NCBI RefSeq assembly: GCF_001691415.1
Contig: NZ_LRRR01000032.1
Location: 1-48,585, forward strand
From: Pararhodobacter sp. CCB-MM2
GTDB taxonomy: Bacteria > Pseudomonadota > Alphaproteobacteria > Rhodobacterales > Rhodobacteraceae
Direction of reading: 5' to 3'
DNA: 48,585 bases
This document shows, piece after piece, positions 11,021 through 19,928 of the stretch (position 1 is the first letter of the stretch; every line of letters begins with the position of its first letter). The translations under genes and the position numbers were made by a program. Under the pieces are notes generated by a model, which saw only the letters and a list, made by a program, of their open reading frames with translations, had not been told where the DNA came from and did not search any database.

Positions 11021-11620
11021 ATGCGACAGATTGACTACTACCTGACCGTGGTCTCGCCCTGGACCTATCTGGTGGGCAACCGCGCGGTCGAGATCGCCGC
11101 CGCCCACGGCGCCCAGCTGCGCTACAAGCCGGTCGATCCCAGCGCCCTGTTCGCGCGCACCGGCGGCCTGATGCTGAACGAGCGTCATGAAAGCCGCCGC
11201 GCCTATCGGCTGCAGGAACTGCGCCGCCAGTCGAAGAAATCGGGCCTGCCGTTCAACATCCAGCCGGCCTTCTTCCCGACCAACCCGGCGCCCGCCGCCT
11301 ATGCGATCATCGCCGCGCAAGAGGCCGGGGGCGGCGATATCCACGCCCTCGTGCAGTCGCTGACGCGCGCCTGCTGGGCCGAGGACAAGAACGTCGCCGA
11401 GGACGAAGTGATCACCGCCGCCCTCAAGGACGCGGGCTTCAACCCGGGGCTGGCTATGTCCGGCATGCTGACCGGGGCCGAGATCTACGGCCGCAATCTG
11501 GAGGATGCCGTAGCAGCCGGGGTCTTCGGCTTTCCGTTCTTCGTGGTGGACGGAACTGAGCACTTCTGGGGCCAGGACCGCATGGACGATCTAAACCTGT
11601 ATCTGGCAGGCGAGCTTTGA
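11021..11620 (+). CDS. 2-hydroxychromene-2-carboxylate isomerase family (DsbA-fold) protein
   Basis: A 199-residue thioredoxin/DsbA-like protein of the kappa-GST class. Its N-terminus (IDYYLTVVSPWTYLV) matches the hydroxychromene isomerase family, where a serine in the S-P-W/Y motif replaces the DsbA cysteines and glutathione is the cofactor. The closing segment GVFGFPFFVVDGTEHFWGQDRMDDL is shortened here to its key features: G-x-P-F-F-V-V-D, then F-W-G-Q-D-R, both typical. ATG 11021 is chosen over 11015 because AAGGGGGG is then 7 nt away. Its TGA overlaps the ATG of the next gene. True substrate unknown; many relatives are not in naphthalene pathways. Confidence 0.85.
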   Translation: MRQIDYYLTVVSPWTYLVGNRAVEIAAAHGAQLRYKPVDPSALFARTGGLMLNERHESRRAYRLQELRRQSKKSGLPFNIQPAFFPTNPAPAAYAIIAAQEAGGGDIHALVQSLTRACWAEDKNVAEDEVITAALKDAGFNPGLAMSGMLTGAEIYGRNLEDAVAAGVFGFPFFVVDGTEHFWGQDRMDDLNLYLAGEL

Positions 11621-12423
11621 TGCAGCTGCATAGCCGGCGGCTTGGCGTTGCCGGTGGCTTGCCGGCGCTCATGGCGCATTGCTTCCTCGGTCACGGGGGC
11701 AGCTGGAAGGCGCTTCTGGAGGCTCTGCCGGTGCCGCTGGACGCGCTGGCGCCCGACCTGCCGGGCCATGGCCGCAGCCCGATGCCCGCCGAGCCCGGCG
11801 ACTTTCATGCCGCTGTGTCGGAGGCTCTGGGCGCGCTGATCGAGCGTCCGTCGCTGCTCGTGGGGCATAGTTTCGGCGCGGCCTCGTTGCTGCGTTACGC
11901 GCTGCACAATACGGGGCAGGTGACGGGGCTGGTGCTGATCGAGCCGGTGTTCTTTGCCGTGGCCGAGGGGCAGCCGGAATACGCGCCCTACCGCGCCAGC
12001 GAAGCGCCGCTGCATGCCGCCGTGGCTGAGGGCCGGCTTGACGATGCGGCGCGGCATTTCCTCGGGCTCAATCCCGGCTCGCCGGATTTCGACCGTCTGC
12101 CGCCGGCCATCCAGGCGGTGATGGCGGCGCAGATGCGGCTGGTCGCTGCGACTGGGCTGGGGTTGTTCGAGGACAGCGGCAACCTCAGGGCGCCCGGTGT
12201 GATGGAGGGGTTCGCGGCCCCCGTTCTGTTGCTGGCCGGCAGCGGCACCACGCCGATTTTTCACGCGACAATCAGGGAGTTGGCGCGAAAGCTGCCGCAG
12301 GCGGAGGCGCAGGTGATCGACGGTGCCGGGCACATGGTGCCGATCACCCATCCGACCCAGACAGCAGGTATCATCGGCGATTGGATGCAGCGCGTGGGGT
12401 TGCTGGAACCCAGCCTGACCTGA
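11620..12423 (+). CDS. alpha/beta-fold hydrolase
   Basis: A 267-residue hydrolase. It shows the oxyanion region HCFLGHGGSW, the strand D-L-P-G-H-G-R-S, the nucleophile elbow GHSFG (Ser about residue 88), an acid-bearing segment LLLAGSGTTPIF and the final histidine in GAGHMVPITHP. The start overlaps the preceding stop (TGATG), so it is translated with the DsbA-fold isomerase. Substrate is unknown. Cytoplasmic, as no signal peptide is seen. Confidence 0.88.
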   Translation: MQLHSRRLGVAGGLPALMAHCFLGHGGSWKALLEALPVPLDALAPDLPGHGRSPMPAEPGDFHAAVSEALGALIERPSLLVGHSFGAASLLRYALHNTGQVTGLVLIEPVFFAVAEGQPEYAPYRASEAPLHAAVAEGRLDDAARHFLGLNPGSPDFDRLPPAIQAVMAAQMRLVAATGLGLFEDSGNLRAPGVMEGFAAPVLLLAGSGTTPIFHATIRELARKLPQAEAQVIDGAGHMVPITHPTQTAGIIGDWMQRVGLLEPSLT

Positions 12424-12440
12424 GGCGAGATCGGAACGAC

Positions 12441-12476
12441 GGAAAACCCCCGCGCCGGAAGGCACGGGGGTTTTCC
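12441..12476. terminator. bidirectional terminator
   Basis: GGAAAACCCCCG (12441-12452) pairs with CGGGGGTTTTCC (12465-12476), a 12-bp stem. A- and T-runs sit on both arms, so it can terminate the hydrolase operon (+) and the small gene at 12505 (-). Confidence 0.85.
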
Positions 12477-12504
12477 ATTGGGTGCCCTTGCGGGCAGACT
12501 TGGA

Positions 12505-12825
12505 TCAGGCAGCCTCGGAGAGAGCGGCGGCCATGCGGCGTTCGCTTTCTTCACGCGACAGAGCAACCGAGGTGCGCACACCGGCGGCGACAAATTGCAT
12601 GAGGCCCGACACCACGCGCTCGTTGGGGTCGATCCCGGCGCAGGTCAGCACTTCGCGGCCATCGCGCGAGCGCGCCCAGCGGGCGATCTGCTCGGGGCCG
12701 TTGCCATATTTCTTGTCGTCGGCGATGGCGTCATCCAAGGCAGCCAGCACCACAGCAGCAAACAGCTTGCGCGCGCGCGAGCCTTGCTCGTGGTTGTAAG
12801 CCGAGCCATCCACGGAGTCGAACAT
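12505..12825 (-). CDS. small conserved protein, possibly DUF6280 family
   Basis: A 106-residue soluble protein beginning MFDSVDGSAYNHEQGSRARK. It is rich in alanine and charged residues, with no signal peptide, membrane segment or catalytic motif that I can name. I recall near-identical small proteins in Rhodobacterales, probably under the label DUF6280, but I am not certain of the accession. The mid-region reads WARSRDGREVLTCAGIDPNE. It is divergent from efp, with about 215 bp between the two starts, and shares a terminator with the hydrolase operon. Function unknown. Confidence 0.75.
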   Translation of the reverse strand: MFDSVDGSAYNHEQGSRARKLFAAVVLAALDDAIADDKKYGNGPEQIARWARSRDGREVLTCAGIDPNERVVSGLMQFVAAGVRTSVALSREESERRMAAALSEAA

Positions 12826-13041
12826 GTTACCGTCCTTTTATTCTTGGTCTTGCATTTTCTGGCGTCCGCCTCTTTACCGATAACAGCATCCGATTCGCTA
12901 CCGATCTTTTGCATGGCCGTCATGCTTATGGTGCATGACTGTTAGCGGAACGTTACACGCCCTCGCTTGGCTTGCGCGGCTGGACCCCGCAAGATATAGG
13001 CTCTGGACAAACGATCTCAACGCTTCTCACAGAGTTTTCTC
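12826..13041. promoter_or_regulatory. divergent promoter region between the small protein gene and efp
   Basis: About 216 bp, relatively AT-rich for this window near 12830-12960, must hold the promoters for both directions. I could not assign -35 and -10 elements with confidence. Confidence 0.4.
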
Positions 13042-13605
13042 ATGGCCAAGATCAACGGCAACGAAATCCGCCCCGGCAACATCCTCGAGCATGACGGCGG
13101 CCTTTGGGCTGCGGTCAAGGTCAACCATGTGAAACCGGGCAAGGGCGGCGCCTTTGCACAGGTGGAACTGAAGAACCTGCGCGACGGCCGCAAGCTGAAC
13201 GAGCGCTTCCGTTCGGAAGACAAGGTCGAGCAGGTGCGTCTGGAACAGAAGGACCAGCAGTTCCTCTACGAGGCCGACGACATGCTGACCTTCATGGACA
13301 GCGAGTCCTTCGAGCAGATCGAACTGCCGGCTGACCTGCTGGGCGACCGTCGCCCGTTCCTGCAGGACGGCATGACCGTCACCATCGAATACTATGGCGA
13401 CGAGGCCCTGAACGTCTCGCTGCCGCAGAAAGTGGTGTGCAAGGTCGTCGAGACCGAGCCGGTGGTGAAGGGTCAGACCGCGGCCAACAGCTACAAGCCT
13501 GCGATCCTCGACAACGGCGTGCGCATCATGGTCCCGCCGTTCATCGCGCAGGACGAGGACATCGTCGTCCACACCGAGACCTTCGAATACTCGGAACGCG
13601 CCTGA
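13042..13605 (+). CDS. efp: translation elongation factor P
   Basis: Relieves ribosome stalling at polyproline stretches. The 187-residue protein has the three-domain EF-P layout: an N-terminal KOW-like domain with the modification loop KPGKGGAF (Lys34 at its tip), then two OB domains, ending with IVVHTETFEYSERA. The lysine that is modified in other bacteria is present. ATG 13042 starts the conserved MAKINGNEIRPGN. The META-domain gene follows after 3 bp, suggesting co-transcription. Confidence 0.97.
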   Translation: MAKINGNEIRPGNILEHDGGLWAAVKVNHVKPGKGGAFAQVELKNLRDGRKLNERFRSEDKVEQVRLEQKDQQFLYEADDMLTFMDSESFEQIELPADLLGDRRPFLQDGMTVTIEYYGDEALNVSLPQKVVCKVVETEPVVKGQTAANSYKPAILDNGVRIMVPPFIAQDEDIVVHTETFEYSERA

Positions 13606-13608
13606 TCC

Positions 13609-14025
13609 ATGCGCGCGGCTGCCTCCCTGGCGCTGGCCCTCTCGCTGCTGTCCTCAGTGGCGATGGCCGGCGATCTGGGGCCTCGCTTGGGGCCTGACGG
13701 GGCGTGGCAGGTGATCGAACTGGACGGGGCGGAGATCGCCCCCTCCGACAACGTGGTTGTCAGCTTCAACGCGGGCCGGATCAGCGGCAACAGCGGCTGC
13801 AACCGGTTCTCCGGCAGCTATGACCTGACACGAGGCCTCAGCTTCGGCGGGCTGGCGATGACCCGGATGGCCTGTCCCGGCCGCCGTGGTGAGCTGGAGG
13901 CCAGCTTCACCGCCGCGATGGACCGGGTGAACGACTGGCGCTTCACCGACGTCGAAGGCGCCGGCACCGAGCTTCAGCTGCTGCGCGATGCCCGTCCGGT
14001 GCTGCGCGCCCTGCTGCAGCCCTGA
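13609..14025 (+). CDS. META-domain (HslJ-like) exported protein
   Basis: A 138-residue protein. Residues 1-20 form a signal peptide (RAAASLALALSLLSSVAMA). The remainder is one META domain: W-Q-V-I-E-L-D-G near the start, SGNSGCNRFSGSY and LAMTRMACPG, which are the family hallmarks, including its two cysteines. Members of this family are periplasmic or outer-membrane-associated and have been linked to heat or novobiocin tolerance in E. coli HslJ. It starts 3 bp after efp. Role here is unknown. Confidence 0.85.
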   Translation: MRAAASLALALSLLSSVAMAGDLGPRLGPDGAWQVIELDGAEIAPSDNVVVSFNAGRISGNSGCNRFSGSYDLTRGLSFGGLAMTRMACPGRRGELEASFTAAMDRVNDWRFTDVEGAGTELQLLRDARPVLRALLQP

Positions 14026-14041
14026 GGGCGGCGCCAGCGCG

Positions 14042-14650
14042 ATGCTCGACCGTCATCTGCGCCCGCTGATCGACTCGCCGCTGAATGCCTTGGGACGGGC
14101 CTTGGCGCGCGCGGGGATCCATCCTGACCTTGTGACCTTGGTGGGCCTGTTGCTGGGCCTCATGGCCGCTGTGGCCATCGCCCTTGGCGCCCCCTTGTCC
14201 GGGCTGGGACTGATTCTTCTGTCGCGTCTGGCGGATGGGCTGGACGGGGCGGTGGCGCGGGCAACGCGGCCTAGTGACCTCGGCAGCTATTACGACATCC
14301 TCGCCGATTTCCTGTTCTACGCCGCGATCCCGCTGGGGTTCGTCTGGGCCGATCCCGCTGCCAATGCCGTGGCCGGTGCGGCGCTGCTGGCGGCCTTCTA
14401 TGTGAACGGGGCCTCGTTCCTCGGCTATGCGATCCTCGCCGCCAAGCGCGGCCTCTCGACCGAGGTCCGGGGCCGCAAGAGCTGGTACCATTCCGGCGGG
14501 CTGCTGGAGGGGTCCGAGACGATCCTGTTCTTCGTGCTGTTCTGCCTCTGGCCCGGTGCCTTCGCGCCGCTCGCGTGGCTCTTTGCCGGGCTTTGCGCGG
14601 TCACCACGCTGGGCCGTGTGGCCATGGCCCGCGACCTGTTCCGCGACTGA
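14042..14650 (+). CDS. CDP-alcohol phosphatidyltransferase family membrane protein
   Basis: A 202-residue integral membrane enzyme. It has the family's catalytic signature in RLADGLDGAVARATRPSD followed by LGSYYDILAD: D-G-x2-A-R, then G-x3-D-x3-D. The gap between A-R and G is seven residues here, one shorter than the commonly quoted spacing, by my count. About six hydrophobic segments follow. Start ATG 14042 follows GGCGGCGCCAGCG and fits the N-terminus LDRHLRPLIDSPLN. It transfers a phospho-alcohol from a CDP-activated donor in phospholipid synthesis; which alcohol cannot be told. Convergent with the lipocalin-like gene, stops 12 bp apart. Confidence 0.87.
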   Translation: MLDRHLRPLIDSPLNALGRALARAGIHPDLVTLVGLLLGLMAAVAIALGAPLSGLGLILLSRLADGLDGAVARATRPSDLGSYYDILADFLFYAAIPLGFVWADPAANAVAGAALLAAFYVNGASFLGYAILAAKRGLSTEVRGRKSWYHSGGLLEGSETILFFVLFCLWPGAFAPLAWLFAGLCAVTTLGRVAMARDLFRD

Positions 14651-14661
14651 TCGGCCGCCGG

Positions 14662-15183
14662 TCAGGGCTGAACCGCACGCTCCAACGCCGGATCATGGCC
14701 TTGGTCGGCCAACGCGTTCTGAGCAAAGGCCAGCGCGGCGCCGGGCGGGTGCGGCTCTCGCGACAGCAGCCAGAAGCAACCCTTGCCGGGATCGCCGACG
14801 ACGGCCAGCCCTGCAGCCTCGTCAAGGGCAATCAGGCTGTGTTCTTGCCGCAGGAACGGCAGGGTGGGGCCATAGGCGAGCCGGTAGCGTCCGTTGCCCT
14901 CGGGCGTCGCGCGACCTTGCTGGCGGTCCTGCGCGCCCGCAAGCGAGCCAACCCGGCCAACGCGCGTCACCGTCAACGAGCCATCGGCGTGGCAGCGGTA
15001 GTCCACCGTAGCCGCGAAGCGATCGGTCTCGCGCGTCGCCGGGCTGCGGGCGATCTCGTACCAGCGGCCGGACAGCGCCATCGCGGCGCTCGACGTCGCG
15101 TGCGGACGGCGTGCCTCGGCGGGTGCGCGGGGCAGGGTCCTACCGAGCGTCAGGCGCAGGGGAGAGAGCAGGCTGGGGATCAT
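14662..15183 (-). CDS. lipocalin-family protein
   Basis: A 173-residue protein with the lipocalin first-strand motif G-R-W-Y-E-I-A-R (about 39-46), the Blc/apolipoprotein D type. The motif is followed by V-D-Y-R-C and G-S-L-T-V-T strands and a late C-F-W-L-L-S-R strand. The ATG at 15183 has AGGA upstream; a longer reading to 15243 is possible. The N-terminus is not a clean signal peptide or lipobox, unlike E. coli Blc. Such proteins bind small hydrophobic ligands and are often linked to membrane repair. Ligand unknown. Confidence 0.72.
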   Translation of the reverse strand: MIPSLLSPLRLTLGRTLPRAPAEARRPHATSSAAMALSGRWYEIARSPATRETDRFAATVDYRCHADGSLTVTRVGRVGSLAGAQDRQQGRATPEGNGRYRLAYGPTLPFLRQEHSLIALDEAAGLAVVGDPGKGCFWLLSREPHPPGAALAFAQNALADQGHDPALERAVQP

Positions 15184-15258
15184 CGCGCGTCCTGTAGGCC
15201 ACCGGGGTTGCCAGAGAGCTAGCGCGCGAGGAGCCCCCCTCAAGGGCCGGATGCGGTG

Positions 15259-16251
15259 TTACCAGCGGTGCCGGGAGGGGAAGGCGTTGCGCAGCAGGCG
15301 CGGCAGCATCGGTTCCCGCAGAAGGCGCACAAGCACCAAAGCCGCGACGGTCGGCAGCACGATGCCCGCCGGGACCATGACCCACATCTGGTTCAGCCCC
15401 AGATACAGCATCACCAACAGCACGAGGTAGTGCAGGAAGTAGATGAACATCGACACGAGGCCCAGTGCCGGCGGCATCGGCGGGACCGGGCTTCGCAGGA
15501 CGGCCAGGAACAGGGCGATGATGAAGCCGACGGCGAGCGGCGGGAATTCCGGCGGCGCCGCGGGGCTGAGGCCGGCAAACTGCAGCGACAGCAAGGCTTC
15601 GCCCATCCGCAGGACCGCAAGGCCCGCGACGATCAGCCAGAGAGTGCGGGCGCGGGGAAGGCTCTCCAACCCCTCACGGCGCAGTTTCGCGGCGATCAGG
15701 TAGCCGATGGCGGCATAGGGATATTCCAGGAAGGCGCCATTGCGGTAGGCGTTCAGCGGCAGGTCCAAGGGCGAGAAGAAATCTACGGCCTGAAGGCTGA
15801 AGCCACACAGGATGCCCGCCACCGCCGTGATCTTGAGCCAGCGATGCGCGGCGTCCTCGTTGGGAGCGAAGGACAGGACGGCATGCAGCATGCCGACGGC
15901 CAGGATCAGGGCGGCCATGTACCACAGGTGGATCGGGCCGAAGACGAGGTTGCCCAGAAGCGCACGCATCGACATGGTGCCGTCCAGCCAGATCGGCAGA
16001 TAGACCAGAGCCCAGAACAGATAGGCGCAGGTCAGCACCGTCAGCCAGCGCCGCGTGTTCCCCTTGGCGCGCGTACCGAAGTACAGAAAGCCCGAGATCA
16101 AGGCGAAGCAGGGAACCGCATTGCGCACCAGCCCTTGGCCGATCAGGTAGTTCGTGGGGGTGATATGCCCGCCCAACAGCACGGCATGCGCCCAGACAAC
16201 GCAGGACGCAATGAGGATTTTCAGCAGATCGACGGCATGGATGCGGGTCAT
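15259..16251 (-). CDS. acyltransferase-3 family membrane protein
   Basis: A 330-residue polytopic membrane protein with about ten hydrophobic segments. The N-terminal motif D-L-L-K-I-L-I-A-S-C-V-V-W-A-H-A, with the essential histidine at about residue 22, is typical of acyltransferase-3 (O-acyltransferase) proteins that acylate sugars or polysaccharides at the membrane. The ATG at 16251 follows CAAGG. A longer open frame to 16890 runs through an IS remnant and is rejected. The gene ends 75 bp before the lipocalin gene start, so they may be co-transcribed. The acceptor is unknown. Confidence 0.82.
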   Translation of the reverse strand: MTRIHAVDLLKILIASCVVWAHAVLLGGHITPTNYLIGQGLVRNAVPCFALISGFLYFGTRAKGNTRRWLTVLTCAYLFWALVYLPIWLDGTMSMRALLGNLVFGPIHLWYMAALILAVGMLHAVLSFAPNEDAAHRWLKITAVAGILCGFSLQAVDFFSPLDLPLNAYRNGAFLEYPYAAIGYLIAAKLRREGLESLPRARTLWLIVAGLAVLRMGEALLSLQFAGLSPAAPPEFPPLAVGFIIALFLAVLRSPVPPMPPALGLVSMFIYFLHYLVLLVMLYLGLNQMWVMVPAGIVLPTVAALVLVRLLREPMLPRLLRNAFPSRHRW

Positions 16252-16379
16252 GCCTTGAAGTTTCGCGTGTGAATGGGGCGGAAATGGGAAAGCGGCGGGG
16301 CGTTTTATGCGCAGAGCGGGGATCAGCCACGCGCCTGCCGCGGAAGTTGTGACAACGAAGGCAGAGACGGGAGATGAAC

Positions 16380-17498
16380 GGCTCTGTTGTACAAAAGAGC
16401 TGATGGGCGGGGTTGCCCTTTCCCCGGACAGACCCCTCCCACGGCCTTTGTCACCGGGATGCCAAGTGCGGAGTCGCCGTTCAGAATGGCGATACAGACC
16501 TGATGCTCGGCGACCTGTCGGTCGAAGTCCCTTGCGATGAGACGCTGTCCCGGAAGTTTCACGCAGCGCATCTTCGTCTCGACGCGGCTTCGGCGGTGGT
16601 CTCCGCTCCATCGTCGCCAGAGGGCACGACCGAGGGATTTCGATGCCCGCAATGCTTCGTTTCGTGCGACCGCGCCGGCGGTGACTGTCCTCCACGGTCT
16701 GGCGTTCTTGCGGGGCGGAGCGAGGACGCGAACGCCATCGGTTCGAGAGAGTGTCCGGGCGCGCGGGCGCCGCGGTCAGCGATGGCATCGTGGCCTTTGC
16801 GGGTGTCGTCGGCACCGTCGGCGGTGACGCTGCCGATCTGCTCGTGCGCCGGGATCCGTTTGAGCAGGTCGGCAACGCCGGCGCATCCATTCCCCGGCTG
16901 GCGCATGCTCAGCATGCTGCCGAGAGGGGCCGATGTGGCTCGCTGTGATCTCCATGGCCCGAACCTCCGGCGTTTCCTCATCAATCCCCAGATGGATCTT
17001 GCGCCAGACGCGCCGTATCGGGCCGCCAAGCTTGCGGGCGTGCTACTCGCCTTCGCCCTTGATGCCGGTGCTGTAGATCAGCAAGTGCAGTGGCTCTTTG
17101 GAGCCGCGGTAGGGGATGTTCACAACCAGGGTCTTCTGGCGGCGGGACAGGGTGCTGACGTCAGGCACCGTCCAGTCAAGGCCAACCAACTGCAGCAAGC
17201 TCTCGACGACGCCGGTCGTCTGCCTGAGCGCCATGCCACATAGCACCGTCATCGAAAGGCACGCCTGAAGGGCGCCATCGCTGTAGGTCTGCTGGCGGCC
17301 ACGCCTGCCTGTCGGCGCGGCATCCAAGCTCATTTCGGGGTCGAACCAGATCGTCAGCGAGCCCCGGCGCTTGAGCGCTTTATTGTCGGCAGGCCAGTTT
17401 CTGGTCCTGTAGATCGTGGGTGTCGGTCTGCTCAGGCATCTCAGCTACCGCACTGGATCAACGAGATGAAACTCTCATAGAGTTTGTCCAACAGAGCC
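16380..17498 (-). mobile_element. decayed IS5-family (IS903-type) element, copy 1
   Basis: The ends are imperfect inverted repeats: GGCTCTGTTGTACAA (16380-16394) and, at 17484-17498, the reverse complement of GGCTCTGTTGGACAA, one mismatch in 15. GGCTxTGTTG ends are characteristic of the IS903 group. The 1.1-kb length fits. The transposase reads on the minus strand and is broken by frameshifts. No 9-bp target duplication is visible (flanks GAGATGAAC and CAGATGCTA), so the flanks have been rearranged or the insertion is old. Confidence 0.85.
16436..17425 (-). pseudogene. IS5-family transposase, frameshifted (copy 1)
   Basis: Transposase-like segments appear in changing frames: RNWPADNKALKRRGSLTIWF near the start, then the stretch D-A-A-P-T-G-R-R-G-R-Q-Q-T-Y-S-D, VVNIPYRGSKEPLHLLIYST, the Y-region I-G-S-V-T-A-D-G-A-D-D-T-R-K-G-H-D, and at the end RVETKMRCVKLPGQRLIARD with A-I-L-N-G. 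Together these cover a full DDE transposase of about 320 residues. Stops and frame changes near 17040, 16780 and 16660 make it inactive. The D-G-A-Y-D-T-R catalytic motif has Tyr replaced by Asp. Confidence 0.85.
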
Positions 17499-17831
17499 CA
17501 GATGCTATGCCTCATCGCCTTCAGTCGGCTTCACGCCCAAAACGCGCATGACCGCTAGCGGCCCTCTCCAGACGCTCGCCAAGTTGGCTCCGCGGCAGCG
17601 CGGCTTCCCCAAACGGCCATCTGTGGCTTCGTGCAGCAAGGTCTGGCACGCCGAGGTCAGCAGTGCGGACTTTCCGGACTCTCGCTGCGGTGTCGCACGC
17701 AGTTGCTAATCCAAGCCTTGTGGCCTCTCCATCGAGACCATCTCAGTCGCAGTGCCGCCCTGCACGAGCAGGACGGCACGGTTGCGAGCGGCGTTTGGAC
17801 GTAGGAAATTCCCTGGCCGCGTTCTCGCGCA
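17499..17831. other. intergenic region between IS copy 1 and the aldo/keto reductase
   Basis: These 333 bp have no recognisable gene. Short open frames on either strand show no family resemblance. Composition is mixed and lower in GC than the core genes, in keeping with transferred or decayed DNA. Confidence 0.5.
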
Positions 17832-18860
17832 TTAGAGGTCGCTCGAGACCCGCCAGAAGTCGATGTTGCCATCTTTGGCATGCAATTCGATTTCGGCCAA
17901 TTCCTCTGCCTCAAACTCCATCTTTTCAAGCGCGCTGAGAGAATTGTCGAGCTGCTCAACCGTCCGTGCGCCGATAAGGGCCGACGTAACTCGGGGATCC
18001 CGCAGAGCCCAAGCGATGGCCATCTGTGCCAGGGTCTGACCACGGCGTCCGGCGATCGTGTTGAGCGACCGAATGCGCCCAACAAGTTCATCTGTGATCA
18101 GCCCCTTGTCAAACCCGCCACGTCCGGCGCGGGCGCTCTCTGGGACGCCGTGCAGGTACTTGTTGCTGAGAAGGCCCTGAGCCAACGGTGAAAAGGCGAT
18201 GCATGCCGTGCCCAAGTCCTCGAGCGTGTCGAGAAGCCCGTGCTCAATGCGCCGGTTGAACATCGAATAGTTCGGCTGGTGTATGAAGAGCGGCACGCGC
18301 TCTTCGCGCAGAAGCGCGGCGGCCTTGCGCGTCAGTTCGGGCGAGTAGCTCGAAATGCCGATGTACAGGGCCTTGCCCTGCCGGTGCAGGTGCGCAAGGG
18401 CGCCCATGGTTTCCTCGAGGGGCGTCGTCGGGTCGACGCGGTGTGAGTAGAAGATGTCAACGTAATCGAGTCCCATCCGGTGCAGAGATTGATCAAGGCT
18501 TGCAACCAGGTACTTCCGGCTGCCGCCTATGCCACCATAGGGTCCGTCCCACATCTGCCAGCCAGCCTTGGTCGAGATGATCATTTCGTCCCGGTGGCGG
18601 GAGAAATCTCTTGCGAGCACCTCACCGAAGAAACTTTCGGCGGACCCCGGCGGCGGGCCGTAATTGTTGGCAAGATCGAAGTGCGTGATGCCGCGGTCGA
18701 ACGCGCGGCGCAAAATCGCAGTGGCCATGTCGAGATCGTCGTTGCCGCCGAAGTTCTGCCAAAGGCCAAGCGAAATCGCCGGAAGGTCAATGCCGCTATT
18801 GCCTGCGCGACGATAGCTCATCGTGCTCTGGTATCGGTCCGATGCTGGCTGGTAGGTCAT
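17832..18860 (-). CDS. aldo/keto reductase, YghZ/Gpr-like
   Basis: A 342-residue NADPH-dependent reductase of the AKR14-like group. It shows the active-site residues Asp and Tyr in HFDLANNYGPPPGSAE, Lys in ISTKAGWQMWDGPYGG, and His in IFYSHRVDP. The cofactor-binding end has SALIGARTVEQLDNSL. The best-studied relative, E. coli YghZ, reduces L-glyceraldehyde 3-phosphate and methylglyoxal. It lies downstream of a LysR gene on the same strand, with 147 bp between them that include the inverted repeat TTGAG-N5-CTCAA at 18954-18968. A role in removing reactive aldehydes is inferred. Confidence 0.88.
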   Translation of the reverse strand: MTYQPASDRYQSTMSYRRAGNSGIDLPAISLGLWQNFGGNDDLDMATAILRRAFDRGITHFDLANNYGPPPGSAESFFGEVLARDFSRHRDEMIISTKAGWQMWDGPYGGIGGSRKYLVASLDQSLHRMGLDYVDIFYSHRVDPTTPLEETMGALAHLHRQGKALYIGISSYSPELTRKAAALLREERVPLFIHQPNYSMFNRRIEHGLLDTLEDLGTACIAFSPLAQGLLSNKYLHGVPESARAGRGGFDKGLITDELVGRIRSLNTIAGRRGQTLAQMAIAWALRDPRVTSALIGARTVEQLDNSLSALEKMEFEAEELAEIELHAKDGNIDFWRVSSDL

Positions 18861-18953
18861 CTTGTCATCCTTGTCGTTGCGACGGAACTTTTGCTGATGG
18901 CAAGATAGCCTCGGGAGTATCTTAAAGCGATGGTGAGGGATGCCAATGCTTCA

Positions 18954-18968
18954 TTGAGAATTTCTCAA
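18954..18968. promoter_or_regulatory. LysR-type operator candidate upstream of the aldo/keto reductase
   Basis: TTGAG (18954-18958), five bases, CTCAA (18964-18968): a perfect inverted repeat 94 bp before the reductase start. The same architecture occurs at 32279-32293 before the FAD monooxygenase. It fits the T-N11-A type box of LysR regulators, and a LysR gene is adjacent. Confidence 0.55.
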
Positions 18969-19007
18969 CAAAATCCTGGCCAGAGTCAGAATTTTGTACG
19001 TGCGGTT

Positions 19008-19928
19008 TCAACCGCTGAGAGCGGAAAGGCCCTGATCTCTGCGGATGAGGTTGATGAGTTCGCGCAACCCCGGCGGCGTCTGGCGACGGCTTGGATAGTA
19101 AATGGTGAAGGGCGGCCCTTCCGAGGCCCATCCATCTAGCACGACGCGCAGGCGACCATCCTGCAGTTCGCGGCACACTGCGGTCTCAAGGACATAGGCA
19201 AAGCCCAATCCCTCGATCGCCATGGCGACGATCTGCGCCGTTCCATTCGCACGCACCGGTCCGCGAACGGCCAAACGTGTCATGGTGGGATCGTTGCCGA
19301 GTTCCCAGGCGTAGGAGTTCCCATCTCCAAGCTCGATCTCGATACATGGGAGCTTGAGCAAGTCTTCCGGCGTTGATGGCAACCCGACGGTAGCAATCAA
19401 CGCGTCGGAGCCTGCGACGATCCATCGTGTCGGCTCGCTGAGGGCGACGCCGACCATGTCGAGGGGCACGCGGTCGCCATAGCGTATGCCAGCATCAAAC
19501 CCTTCGGCAACTACATCTACCATCAGGTCATCGGCATGAATTTCAAGCTTAACGTCTGGAAAAGCCCTAGAATATTGGGCAAGAACCGGAGTGACGAGCA
19601 GCCGTGCGGCATCCTGCAGAAGGTTTATTCGCAGACGGCCTGCCGGATTGTCTCGCTGCCGCGCCAGCGACGTGAGGGCTTCGTCGATCGTGATAAATCC
19701 TGCTGTCAACTGCTCGGCCAGACGCTCTCCAGCGACCGTCGCCGAAAGTGAGCGACTCGTGCGGTTAAGCAGCCGCACGCCGACCTGATCCTCCAGCTTG
19801 CGCATGCGATGGCTCAATGCCGAGACGCTGACCCCTAGCTCCACGGCGGCGCGTTTCATGCTGCCATGCGTGAGAATGGTCACGAAGATATCGAGGTCTG
19901 CGAGGAGGGCCCGGTTTCGATTGCGCAT
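19008..19928 (-). CDS. LysR-family transcriptional regulator
   Basis: A 306-residue LysR protein. The N-terminal winged helix-turn-helix spans about 8-67 (FVTILTHGSMKRAAVELGVS, then V-S-A-L-S-H-R-M-R-K-L-E), followed by the linker helix and an effector domain with the F-D-A-G-I-R-Y-G motif. The last part (PPFTIYYPSRRQTPPGLREL) is typical of the DmlR/YafC group that controls oxidoreductases. The start is the in-frame ATG at 19928; another is not ruled out. It precedes the aldo/keto reductase gene on the same strand and probably controls it through the repeat at 18954-18968. It is related to the second LysR at 31329. Confidence 0.9.
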   Translation of the reverse strand: MRNRNRALLADLDIFVTILTHGSMKRAAVELGVSVSALSHRMRKLEDQVGVRLLNRTSRSLSATVAGERLAEQLTAGFITIDEALTSLARQRDNPAGRLRINLLQDAARLLVTPVLAQYSRAFPDVKLEIHADDLMVDVVAEGFDAGIRYGDRVPLDMVGVALSEPTRWIVAGSDALIATVGLPSTPEDLLKLPCIEIELGDGNSYAWELGNDPTMTRLAVRGPVRANGTAQIVAMAIEGLGFAYVLETAVCRELQDGRLRVVLDGWASEGPPFTIYYPSRRQTPPGLRELINLIRRDQGLSALSG

